The notes under the pieces were generated by a model, which was not told the DNA's origin, searched no databases, and worked only from the letters and a program-made list of their open reading frames with translations. Positions 56,602 through 64,000 of a DNA stretch of 64,000 nt are shown here, piece after piece (position 1 is the stretch's first letter; each line of letters starts with the position of its first letter). Made by a program: the position numbers and the translations under genes. The DNA lies in contig NZ_JAAAMI010000010.1 of NCBI RefSeq assembly GCF_010500845.1, positions 62,001 to 126,000 of the forward strand, written 5' to 3'. The DNA comes from Flagellimonas sediminis (GTDB lineage Bacteria > Bacteroidota > Bacteroidia > Flavobacteriales > Flavobacteriaceae).

Positions 56602-59049
56602 ATGACCCGATTTTTAGTATCCCTCACTCTACTTTTATCCATTTCCATTTCCGCCCAACAGTTAAAATCCCCATCCGAGTTTTTGGGGTACGAACTGGGA
56701 ACCGAATTTACGCGCCACCACGAAGTGGTGGATTATTATGAATATTTGGCCAAAGCCGCCCCCGACAGGGTAAAACTTACGGTTTATGGCCAAACCAATG
56801 AACGTAGGCCTTTGATCGTGGCCTATGTTTCTTCTGCAGAAAACATTTCGAATCTGGAGAATATCCGGTTGGAGCATTTAAAGGAAACCAAAGGAGAAGG
56901 GAACTCGGATAAGGCCATTGTTTGGTTGAGCTATAACGTACATGGGAACGAAAGTGTGAGCACCGAGGCCTCCATGAAGACCATTTATGAATTATTGACC
57001 AGTAAAAGTGCATACTTGGAAAATACCATGGTGATCATGGATCCTTGTATCAACCCAGATGGAAGGGACCGCTATAGCAACTGGTACAACCAATACAAAA
57101 ACACTCCCAACCAAGTAGACCCCAACAGCAAGGAACACCATGAAGGTTGGTGGGGTGGCCGCAGCAACCACTACATGTTCGACCTGAACCGTGATTGGGC
57201 TTGGTTGACACAGGTGGAAAGTCAACAACGCCTAAAAATGTTCAACCAATGGATGCCGCACGTGCATGTGGATTTTCACGAACAAGGAGTGAACAATCCC
57301 TACTATTTTGCTCCTGCTGCAGAACCTTATCACGAACTTATCACCAATTTTCAAAGAGATTTTCAGGTGACTTTGGGACGTAACCATGCCAAGTATTTTG
57401 ATGCCAATGGATGGTTCTATTTCACCAAAGAAGTATTTGACCTTTTGTACCCAAGTTACGGCGACACCTACCCCATATACAACGGAGCCATCGGGATGAC
57501 CTATGAGCAAGGTGGCGGCGGAAGGGCCGGTTTGGGCATCATCACTGGAAACGGTGATACACTGACCTTGAAGGATAGGATTGACCACCACTTTACCACT
57601 GGAATTTCAACGGTGGAGGTGTCATCCCAAAACGCAGCCAAACTGAACGAAGAATTCAAAAAATTCTACAAAAACCAAAATTTCAAATACAAAAGTTATG
57701 TGCTTAAAGGGAATGAGGACAAATTGAAATCCTTGAAATCTCTTTTGGAAAAACATCAAATCCAATACGGTGACTTAACTAGTGGATCATACAAAGGACA
57801 TGAATATGCTACCGGAAAAAGCGGAAGCATGTCCGTAAATGGTAATGGCATGGTGGTTTCCACCAATCAACCCAAGGGAACTTTGGTCACGGTTTTGTTC
57901 GAGCCCAACGCCAAACTTTCGGATTCGTTGACCTATGACATCACGGCTTGGTCGCTTCCATATGCCTATGGTTTGGAGGCCATTGCCTCCCCCACTTTGG
58001 TTTCGCCACAAAATACAACGGAAAAGAGGATTTCAACAACTGTGGATAAAAATACCTACGCTTACCTTGCCGATTGGAACAGCATTGAAGACGCCAAGTT
58101 TTTAGCTACCCTGATCAAAGAAGGGGTTCGGGTACGGAAGGCAAATCTGCCTTTTAAAATGGAAGGCAAATCTTTTGAACGTGGCACCCTGATCATTACC
58201 AAATCGGACAATGAGCACAAAGCTGATTTTGCCGAGACCCTACAGAATACTGCAGAAAAATTTCAAAAAGACCTGACACCGGTAAGCACTGGATTTGTGG
58301 ATGCCGGAAAAGATTTTGGCTCTTCTTACGTGCAAATGATCGCGAAACCTAAGATTGCAATCTTGTCAGGAGAACCGACCTCAACCTTGCGTTTTGGTGA
58401 AATCTGGCACTTTTTTGAACAACAACTCCACTATCCTATCACTGTGCTAGATGGGGATTATGCCAAAAGAGTGGACCTTGGGGAATACAATATTTTGATA
58501 CTTCCCGATGGTCGTTATGGGAACTACTTTAATGAAAGTGAACTTGCCGATCTGAAGGATTGGGTGCGTCAAGGGGGGAAGATCATTGCCATGGGAGGTG
58601 CCATAGAGGCCATTGATGGTGACAAAGGTTTCGGCATCCAAAAAAAGGAAATGGAAAAAGATTCAGGCAAAACCGAGCCCAAACCCTATGAAGATTGGGA
58701 ACGCGAAAGCATAAAAAGTGCCATTACCGGAGCTATTTTCAAAGCCAAGGTAGATAATACCAATCCGTTGGCCTATGGTTATGGAAAAGACTATTTCACC
58801 TTAAAGTTGGGAAGTGCCAGTTTTGACTATCTGAAAGGCGGGAGTGCCATTTACCTGGAGAAAGATGCAAAACCTTTCTCTGGATTTGCAGGAAGTGAAG
58901 CACAAAAACAGGTATCCGGAACACTGGTTTACGGAACGGAAAGCGTGGGTCGTGGCCAAGTGATCTATATGGTGGACAACCCTTTGTTCAGAGGATTTTG
59001 GGAAAACGGAAAATTGTTCTTCGCAAATGCCTTGTTTATGGTAGAATAA
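56602..59049 (+). CDS. Secreted M14-family zinc carboxypeptidase
   Basis: About 815 residues from MTRFLVSLTL at 56602; the ATG at 56590 adds four residues. A signal peptide ends ISAQ. The zinc site is H114 and E117 (NVHGNES) with H226 (HVHVDFHEQG), and the catalytic Glu is E302 (GMTYEQGGGG). Residues about 570-700 resemble a class I glutamine-amidotransferase-like fold (KIAILSGEPTSTLRFGE, YNILILPDGRYG, IIAMGGAIEAID), a typical C-terminal addition in these large Bacteroidota peptidases. It should digest peptides in the periplasm or outside the cell. Confidence 0.9.
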   Translation: MTRFLVSLTLLLSISISAQQLKSPSEFLGYELGTEFTRHHEVVDYYEYLAKAAPDRVKLTVYGQTNERRPLIVAYVSSAENISNLENIRLEHLKETKGEGNSDKAIVWLSYNVHGNESVSTEASMKTIYELLTSKSAYLENTMVIMDPCINPDGRDRYSNWYNQYKNTPNQVDPNSKEHHEGWWGGRSNHYMFDLNRDWAWLTQVESQQRLKMFNQWMPHVHVDFHEQGVNNPYYFAPAAEPYHELITNFQRDFQVTLGRNHAKYFDANGWFYFTKEVFDLLYPSYGDTYPIYNGAIGMTYEQGGGGRAGLGIITGNGDTLTLKDRIDHHFTTGISTVEVSSQNAAKLNEEFKKFYKNQNFKYKSYVLKGNEDKLKSLKSLLEKHQIQYGDLTSGSYKGHEYATGKSGSMSVNGNGMVVSTNQPKGTLVTVLFEPNAKLSDSLTYDITAWSLPYAYGLEAIASPTLVSPQNTTEKRISTTVDKNTYAYLADWNSIEDAKFLATLIKEGVRVRKANLPFKMEGKSFERGTLIITKSDNEHKADFAETLQNTAEKFQKDLTPVSTGFVDAGKDFGSSYVQMIAKPKIAILSGEPTSTLRFGEIWHFFEQQLHYPITVLDGDYAKRVDLGEYNILILPDGRYGNYFNESELADLKDWVRQGGKIIAMGGAIEAIDGDKGFGIQKKEMEKDSGKTEPKPYEDWERESIKSAITGAIFKAKVDNTNPLAYGYGKDYFTLKLGSASFDYLKGGSAIYLEKDAKPFSGFAGSEAQKQVSGTLVYGTESVGRGQVIYMVDNPLFRGFWENGKLFFANALFMVE

Positions 59050-59146
59050 ATCCCTTTTTATTGATTTTTAACAACTTACCCTGTTAGGTTGTGTGCTTTT
59101 TGATATGCAAAATTTCGTATCTTTAATAGGATTTTGGGTAAAGATT

Positions 59147-60463
59147 ATGGATGCACATCGAAACAAAACAGTTCCTTTTTTGGGAAAAATATCGACATTT
59201 TTGCTTTCTGCAATGATGGTCGTTGCGATTATGGGCCCTGCCCAAGCTTTGGGTTTTCAGGAAGAAACCAATGATTACAACCAATACAGTGGGGAAGTAG
59301 TTGACGAATCGACTAACAAACCCTTGGTTTTTGCCACACTTGCCGTGGAAGGAACCAACATCAGTACCATTTCCAATACAGAGGGAAATTTTTTGTTGAA
59401 AATTCCAAAAAACGTCATCAGTCAAAATGTAATCGTATCCTTTTTGGGCTATAAATCCAAAACGGTGCCTCTTTCACAACTTTCCGAAGAGGGAAACAAA
59501 ATTTCGTTGGAGATATCTGTAACCCAATTGTCCGAGATCAATATCAATGCTCCTAAAGATGCTACTGCTTTAGTGCGGGAAACCATGGCGCACCGAGATG
59601 ACAATTATTTCGAAAATTCCACCCTGATGACGGCCTTTTACAGGGAAACCATTAAAAAAAGACGGAAAAACGTGTCCCTATCCGAAGCAGTGGTGAACAT
59701 TTACAAAACCCCCTATGATTCCAATAGGGACGATGCCGTTGAACTCTATAAGTCCCGAAAAAGTACCGATTACAGTAAACTGGACACTGTTGCCCTAAAA
59801 CTTCAGGGCGGACCATATAACACCCTCTATGTGGATATCATGAAATATCCGGAATATATCTTTTCTCCAGAATCAATGTCCAACTATAAGTTTTGGTTCG
59901 ATCGTTCAACTCGTATCAACGATAAACTGATCTATGTGATCAAGTTCAACCAACTAGAAAGTGTTTTGGAGCCTTTTTACCAAGGTGAGCTATTCATCGA
60001 TGTGGAAAACAAGATTTTAACCAATGCCAATTTTTCCCTCAACATTACGGACCGCAAAAAAGCAGCGGAACTCTTTGTACGCAGAAAACCGGCCAGAGTG
60101 AATGTTTGGCCAACCCAGGTCTCCTATAGAGTGGACTACCGTGAAAAAAACGGGAAATGGTATTATGGATATAGCAGTGTTACCATGGAGTTCAAAGTAG
60201 ATTGGGAAGACAAATGGTTCAATTCCATTTACAGTATGAATGCCGAAATGGCTATCACCGATTGGGAAAACAACATGACGGGTGAGCTGCCCCGAAATAG
60301 GGAACGCATCAAAAAATCCATCATCATGAGCGATGAGGCCACTGGTTTTTCCGATCCAGATTTTTGGGGGGAATACAACATCATCGAACCTGAAAAATCC
60401 ATTGAGTCGGCCATCAAGAAAATCCAACGCCAGCTGCGAAGGACCGAACGTAACAGCGACTGA
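59147..60463 (+). CDS. Exported protein with carboxypeptidase-like regulatory domain
   Basis: About 438 residues from MDAHRNKTVPFLGKIS at 59147. The frame opens at 59093 but the extra 18 residues are atypical. A long signal peptide ends near AQALGFQ. A CarboxypepD_reg-like beta-sandwich (SGEVVDESTNKPLVFATLAV to VIVSFLGYKSKTV) is followed by a region of about 290 residues, basic and rich in aromatic residues (FENSTLMTAFYRETIKKRRK, VWPTQVSYRVDYREKNGKWY). This resembles a Bacteroidota outer-membrane-associated group of unknown function. It lies 97 bases after the M14 peptidase and may share its transcript. Confidence 0.82.
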   Translation: MDAHRNKTVPFLGKISTFLLSAMMVVAIMGPAQALGFQEETNDYNQYSGEVVDESTNKPLVFATLAVEGTNISTISNTEGNFLLKIPKNVISQNVIVSFLGYKSKTVPLSQLSEEGNKISLEISVTQLSEININAPKDATALVRETMAHRDDNYFENSTLMTAFYRETIKKRRKNVSLSEAVVNIYKTPYDSNRDDAVELYKSRKSTDYSKLDTVALKLQGGPYNTLYVDIMKYPEYIFSPESMSNYKFWFDRSTRINDKLIYVIKFNQLESVLEPFYQGELFIDVENKILTNANFSLNITDRKKAAELFVRRKPARVNVWPTQVSYRVDYREKNGKWYYGYSSVTMEFKVDWEDKWFNSIYSMNAEMAITDWENNMTGELPRNRERIKKSIIMSDEATGFSDPDFWGEYNIIEPEKSIESAIKKIQRQLRRTERNSD

Positions 60464-60540
60464 TTGGGGCAATCCACATTTTTTATGGATATTTACGCAG
60501 GCACTTTGCCTAGGTAAAATATCAATTCTATTGCTACTCC

Positions 60541-61593
60541 ATGTCCGAAAGAAGAACTTTTCTAAAATCCGCAACTGTTTTGGGTGCTGCCACGCTATTG
60601 CCCAATACCAGTTGGGGAAATGATTCCATATCCTTTACACTGCCCAAAATAAAACCCAGAAAACTTAAAAAAGGCGATACCATTGGTTTGGTAGCTCCTG
60701 GGTACGCCATTAAACCCGAGGTTTTGGAAAAGGCACTGGCGACCTTAAAGGAAATGGGGTTTAAACCCTTTCATACCAATAGGCTGGTCGGGAACCATGG
60801 TTATTTCAGTAATACTGATGAGGAACGGGCCAAAGATGTAAACGAAATGTTCGCCAATCCTGATATAGATGGTATTCTCTGCGCGCGCGGTGGCTACGGG
60901 TGCACCCGAATTTTGGACCAACTGGACTATGCAACAATTAAAAACAATCCAAAAGTCTTAATTGGATTTAGCGACATTACCGTATTGATCCAAGCCATTT
61001 ACAAAGAAACCGGGCTCGTATGTTTTCATGGACCCGTGGGCAGCACCATTGATGATGCCTATAGCCAGAAATACTTTAAAAAAGTGTTGATGAAAGGCAA
61101 GGAGGTACAAAAGATCAAAAATGCCAAACTAACGGACCCCAAGTTTCTGGAAAATCCCGAATATGACCGTTATACCATCACTCTAGGCTCTTGTGAAGGT
61201 GAATTGGCAGGTGGTAGTTTGACCTTGGTGAACGCTTTGATCGGCACCCCGCATGAAATTGACTTTACGGACAAGCTTGTTTTTTTGGAAGATGTGGAAG
61301 AAGCTCCATACCGTATTGACCGAATGCTCACCCAATTGATCGAGGGCCCTACTTTTAAAAAGGCAAAAGGTATCGTATTCGGTGTTTGCAAAGGATGCGA
61401 CCGCGAGAAAAAAGAAGACAATTTTACGTTAAAGGAAGTCATCATGGATCGCATTGCTCCATTGGGCATACCAGCAGCCTACGGCATGAGTTTTGGCCAT
61501 GTACCCAATAACTTTACCCTTCCTGTAGGTATCCTTGCATCATTCAATGCCACTGAAATGACCTTGGAACTTTTGGAAGCTGCAGTACTATAA
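60541..61593 (+). CDS. LD-carboxypeptidase, S66 family, Tat-type signal
   Basis: 350 residues. A twin-arginine-like start (MSERRTFLKSATVLGAATLL) ends near SWG. The Ser-Glu-His triad is S144 (LIGFSDIT), E250 (VFLEDVEEAP) and H320 (MSFGHVPNN), spaced as in LdcA (115/217/285). CARGGYGCTRIL forms the active-site loop. It removes the terminal D-Ala from murein tetrapeptides during recycling. Family members are often cytosolic; this one appears exported, pointing to periplasmic trimming. Confidence 0.9.
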   Translation: MSERRTFLKSATVLGAATLLPNTSWGNDSISFTLPKIKPRKLKKGDTIGLVAPGYAIKPEVLEKALATLKEMGFKPFHTNRLVGNHGYFSNTDEERAKDVNEMFANPDIDGILCARGGYGCTRILDQLDYATIKNNPKVLIGFSDITVLIQAIYKETGLVCFHGPVGSTIDDAYSQKYFKKVLMKGKEVQKIKNAKLTDPKFLENPEYDRYTITLGSCEGELAGGSLTLVNALIGTPHEIDFTDKLVFLEDVEEAPYRIDRMLTQLIEGPTFKKAKGIVFGVCKGCDREKKEDNFTLKEVIMDRIAPLGIPAAYGMSFGHVPNNFTLPVGILASFNATEMTLELLEAAVL

Positions 61594-61785
61594 ATGGACT
61601 GGATTGGTTATTCCGTCAGTTTAAACACAGCATCCGTAAAGTCATGGTCCTAAATTAAGGATGACTACCGTTTCGATTTGGGAAAAAAGTCGATATTAGA
61701 CTTCTAGTTCGCACCACTAACCCTTCTGTGCGGCGCTCAACCCCACTTATCCTTTAAGCTCGCTTATTAACCTAACCTACTGTAA

Positions 61786-62982
61786 ATGAAACATGTACTT
61801 CCTAGGTTTCGAAGACCTATTGAAAGTAAAGGAGTGCCACGTTCGGAATTGGCATACTGGACCAAGGCGATGGAGGCATACGATGCCAGGGATCATCGAA
61901 ATGCGTTGATCAATACCTTGCTTTACATCAATCCAGATTTACTGAATGGGACCAATATCGAAGGGCCCATTCAAATTGTTTGTCCACAGGGATCTGCAGT
62001 GATCCAAATTGACATTACGGAGGATGCTTTTTCAATCAGGGCGCCCTTTTTAAGGACTACAGAATCTACCAACAAGATTGCCTTGTACAGAAGGGTGGCC
62101 GAGGTCAATTTTCATCCCTTGAAACTTACCCAGATCCAATTACGGGATGATATCCTTTGGTTCGAACATCAAACTAAGGTAGAACTTTGCAATCCATACA
62201 AGGTGTATGATCTTTTAAAGGAGATCAGCTTGTTTGCGGACAATTATGATGATGAGTTCATCGAAAAATTTGATGCGACCTTTTACCAAGAACCCAAGAT
62301 TACACCGTTGAATGATCAAGAAAAGGAACTGGTCTGGCTACAATTGGAAGAAATCCTTTCGGATTATAAAAAATACAGTGCCTTCTTCCAGGAAAAAAGA
62401 TGGAACGATTTTCAATATGACATCGCCGCCATATCCATCCTTAAAATAGTGAACATGCCCTACGTCCATGGCACCCTTCGTACCACTTTGGAATCGTATG
62501 TGGTTACTCTTTTTGATACCCAAACCGATTTTAAGCTAAGAACAGACAAAAGCTACGGGTTCATGGAGCATTTGTGTAATATGGGCAAGGAAGATTATTT
62601 TAAAAACATTTATCATGCAGAATCCCTCATCTCACCCAAATGGAGAAGTTCTGCCCAGACACTACAAAATGAGGCAAAGCGGATAGAAACCAATGTCAAC
62701 AATTTTAAACAGACCAATGACAACCTCATGATCTGTTATTATTTGCAGGAGCATTTTCAGTATTTTCTATACCTACTTAATGTTGAGGAACACCATAAGA
62801 AAATCATATATAACGTGCTCGAAGCAGTTTCCGGACAAGAAATTGATGAAGCTGCACCCCAACTGCTGCAGGTCTACCAACGCTTTTTGAATGGTACCGC
62901 GGATGATTTCATCAGCACCAAAACTTTGTCCCATAAAGGATTTTTCTCAAAATTTTTCGGTAAAACAAAACAAGGTTTATAA
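61786..62982 (+). CDS. Cytosolic protein with YbjN/type III chaperone-like region, unknown function
   Basis: 398 residues, no signal peptide. Residues about 60-170 fit the YbjN or type III secretion chaperone-like fold: GSAVIQIDITEDAFSIRAPF, LYRRVAEVNFHPLKLTQIQL, then LCNPYKVYDLLKEISLFADN and YDDEFIEKF. The C-terminal half is mostly helical and has a basic, Phe-rich end (GFFSKFFGKTK). Its stop overlaps the ATG of the next gene (TAATG), so the two are coupled. The 192 bases upstream hold no feature I recognise. The joint role with the protease is inferred only. Confidence 0.75.
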   Translation: MKHVLPRFRRPIESKGVPRSELAYWTKAMEAYDARDHRNALINTLLYINPDLLNGTNIEGPIQIVCPQGSAVIQIDITEDAFSIRAPFLRTTESTNKIALYRRVAEVNFHPLKLTQIQLRDDILWFEHQTKVELCNPYKVYDLLKEISLFADNYDDEFIEKFDATFYQEPKITPLNDQEKELVWLQLEEILSDYKKYSAFFQEKRWNDFQYDIAAISILKIVNMPYVHGTLRTTLESYVVTLFDTQTDFKLRTDKSYGFMEHLCNMGKEDYFKNIYHAESLISPKWRSSAQTLQNEAKRIETNVNNFKQTNDNLMICYYLQEHFQYFLYLLNVEEHHKKIIYNVLEAVSGQEIDEAAPQLLQVYQRFLNGTADDFISTKTLSHKGFFSKFFGKTKQGL

Positions 62983-64000
62983 TGGAAACCACAAGAAAAT
63001 CAGTATTTAAGATCATCACGGCATCTGGAACAGGTAGCGGGTTCATCATTACAGGATATCCTTATATCATCACCAATTACCATGTGCTCCAAGGAGAAAA
63101 AATGGTGGCCGTGGAAGATTATAAAAAAAATCGTTTTGTAGGCAAGGTGGTCATGGTCAACCCGGAGGCGGATCTTGCATTCCTGATTACGGAAATTGAT
63201 TGGAAAAGTTATCCGGGCATCCCATTGATCGAAAATATTTTGGTCGCGAACGCCCAAAAAGTGTACATAAACGGTTTCCCCTTTGGAATGCCCTTTACCA
63301 TCACCGAAGGTATTGTTTCCTCCATAAGCCAACCGGTAGGGAACAGAAATTACATTCAAACGGATGCCGCTGTAAATCCCGGCAACTCAGGAGGACCCAT
63401 CCTTAATGAAGCTGGCGAACTCATTGCGATCACCACGGCCAAGTTCAGCAATGCCAACAATGTCGGGTTTGGCATCAAACATTCCGATCTTGTGAAGGAA
63501 ATCAATGATTTTGCCCAAACCGATGCCCCTTGTTTCAATGTAAAATGCAACTCTTGTGATGCCTATATCCAAGAAAAGACCGATTTCTGTAAAAATTGTG
63601 GAAACTCCATTAATGTCACCTTGTGGGATGAGTTTGAAAAAAGTAAGTTCGCGAAATTTGTGGAAGAGGCCATATCCGCCCTTCGTATTGATCCTGTACT
63701 GGCCCGTGCCGGAAGGGATTATTGGGAATTCCACCAAGGAAGTGCATTGGTGCGGATCTTTGTTTACCACAAGGATTATTTGGTAGCTACTTCACCTTTG
63801 AACAATTTGCCAAAAAATAACTTGCAGGCATTATTGGAATACCTGTTACAGGATAACGTACCGCCTTATTATCTTGGCATTCGGGACAATAAAATTTATG
63901 TATCGTATCGCGTGCACTTGTCCGACCTTTTCTCCGATGAAGCAGAGTCCATAAAAAATAACCTAATGCATTTGGCCCATAAGGCCGATGAACTTGACAA
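62982..64000 (+). CDS. Cytosolic trypsin-like protease with zinc ribbon and YbjN-like domain (C-terminus outside window)
   Basis: At least 339 residues; the frame is open to the window edge. The trypsin-like domain (about 1-180) has the triad H34 (ITNYHVLQG), D64 (NPEADLAFL) and S136 (NPGNSGGPI), as in DegP/HtrA-type S1C peptidases, but there is no signal peptide or membrane helix. A four-cysteine zinc ribbon follows (C189, C192, C203, C206). The region from about 235 (DPVLARAGRDYWEFHQGSAL) to the edge (KADELD) resembles YbjN/type III chaperone-like domains. No PDZ domain is seen before the edge. It is coupled to the preceding YbjN-like gene by a one-base overlap. Confidence 0.85.
   Translation, partial: METTRKSVFKIITASGTGSGFIITGYPYIITNYHVLQGEKMVAVEDYKKNRFVGKVVMVNPEADLAFLITEIDWKSYPGIPLIENILVANAQKVYINGFPFGMPFTITEGIVSSISQPVGNRNYIQTDAAVNPGNSGGPILNEAGELIAITTAKFSNANNVGFGIKHSDLVKEINDFAQTDAPCFNVKCNSCDAYIQEKTDFCKNCGNSINVTLWDEFEKSKFAKFVEEAISALRIDPVLARAGRDYWEFHQGSALVRIFVYHKDYLVATSPLNNLPKNNLQALLEYLLQDNVPPYYLGIRDNKIYVSYRVHLSDLFSDEAESIKNNLMHLAHKADELD

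Noticed and set aside
61594..61785. Intergenic 192 bases before the YbjN-like gene, considered for a small gene or RNA
   Set aside because: No open frame with protein-like composition, no strong hairpin and no promoter consensus found.

Overview
This window looks like a chromosomal segment of a marine-type Flavobacteriaceae bacterium (Bacteroidota), possibly near Muricauda/Allomuricauda. That placement rests on gene families, not on a search. The supporting signs are a TonB-dependent receptor with an N-terminal carboxypeptidase-like domain, bacillithiol enzyme BshC, many short-signal lipoproteins, DUF6515, DUF922 and DUF3820 proteins, a guaA-LysM gene pair, and upstream boxes matching the Bacteroidota housekeeping -7 element TAnnTTTG. 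Coding density is high. No gap exceeds 300 bases (the longest is 283, at 37553-37835), and I saw no rRNA, tRNA, CRISPR array, insertion sequence or prophage.

Layout. 1-6228 (minus): branching enzyme GlgB, GH31 alpha-glucosidase, an M48 lipoprotein protease and a truncated UMF1-type MFS transporter, which looks like alpha-glucan metabolism. 6390-10329 (plus): collagen-like lipoprotein, two tandem MsrB methionine sulfoxide reductases, a DinB-like protein, dihydrolipoyl dehydrogenase and a small membrane protein. 10321-16437: AroQ, two secreted small beta-barrel-like proteins, XerD, a type II NADH dehydrogenase and an exported M20 amidohydrolase. 16504-20618: ECF sigma factor with a membrane partner, acyltransferase, Nudix hydrolase, lipoprotein cyclophilin and dienelactone hydrolase. 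20548-24978 (minus): outer-membrane barrel protein, TonB receptor and DoxX-like protein, probably one transport unit. 25178-32720: TRIC channel and RDD protein on minus, then a compact plus-strand module SpoIIM / membrane protein / DUF4129 / DUF4350 / MoxR / DUF58. The DUF58 gene carries an in-frame amber codon 49 codons before its apparent natural end.

32713-42322: nitronate monooxygenase, MnmA, a four-domain fasciclin lipoprotein, YidC, PyrG and small proteins. 42366-45310: two Tat-type TIM-barrel isomerase-like proteins facing a GH20-like hydrolase. 45355-49934 (minus): overlapping guaA / LysM-receptor / OsmC / DUF922 genes. 50138-54617: beta-phosphoglucomutase, a membrane TPR protein with a C-terminal helix-turn-helix, and a lipoprotein that looks like a beta-trefoil lectin joined to an aerolysin-type pore-forming module. 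54838-61593: BshC, an M14 peptidase, a carboxypeptidase-regulatory-like exported protein and an LD-carboxypeptidase. 61786-64000: two coupled genes, both with a YbjN/type III chaperone-like region. The second is a cytosolic trypsin-like protease with a zinc ribbon and runs off the window.

The strongest candidates for something undescribed are the lectin/aerolysin-like lipoprotein, the YbjN-like plus cytosolic trypsin pair, and the amber-interrupted DUF58 gene. All family assignments are by eye from protein motifs.
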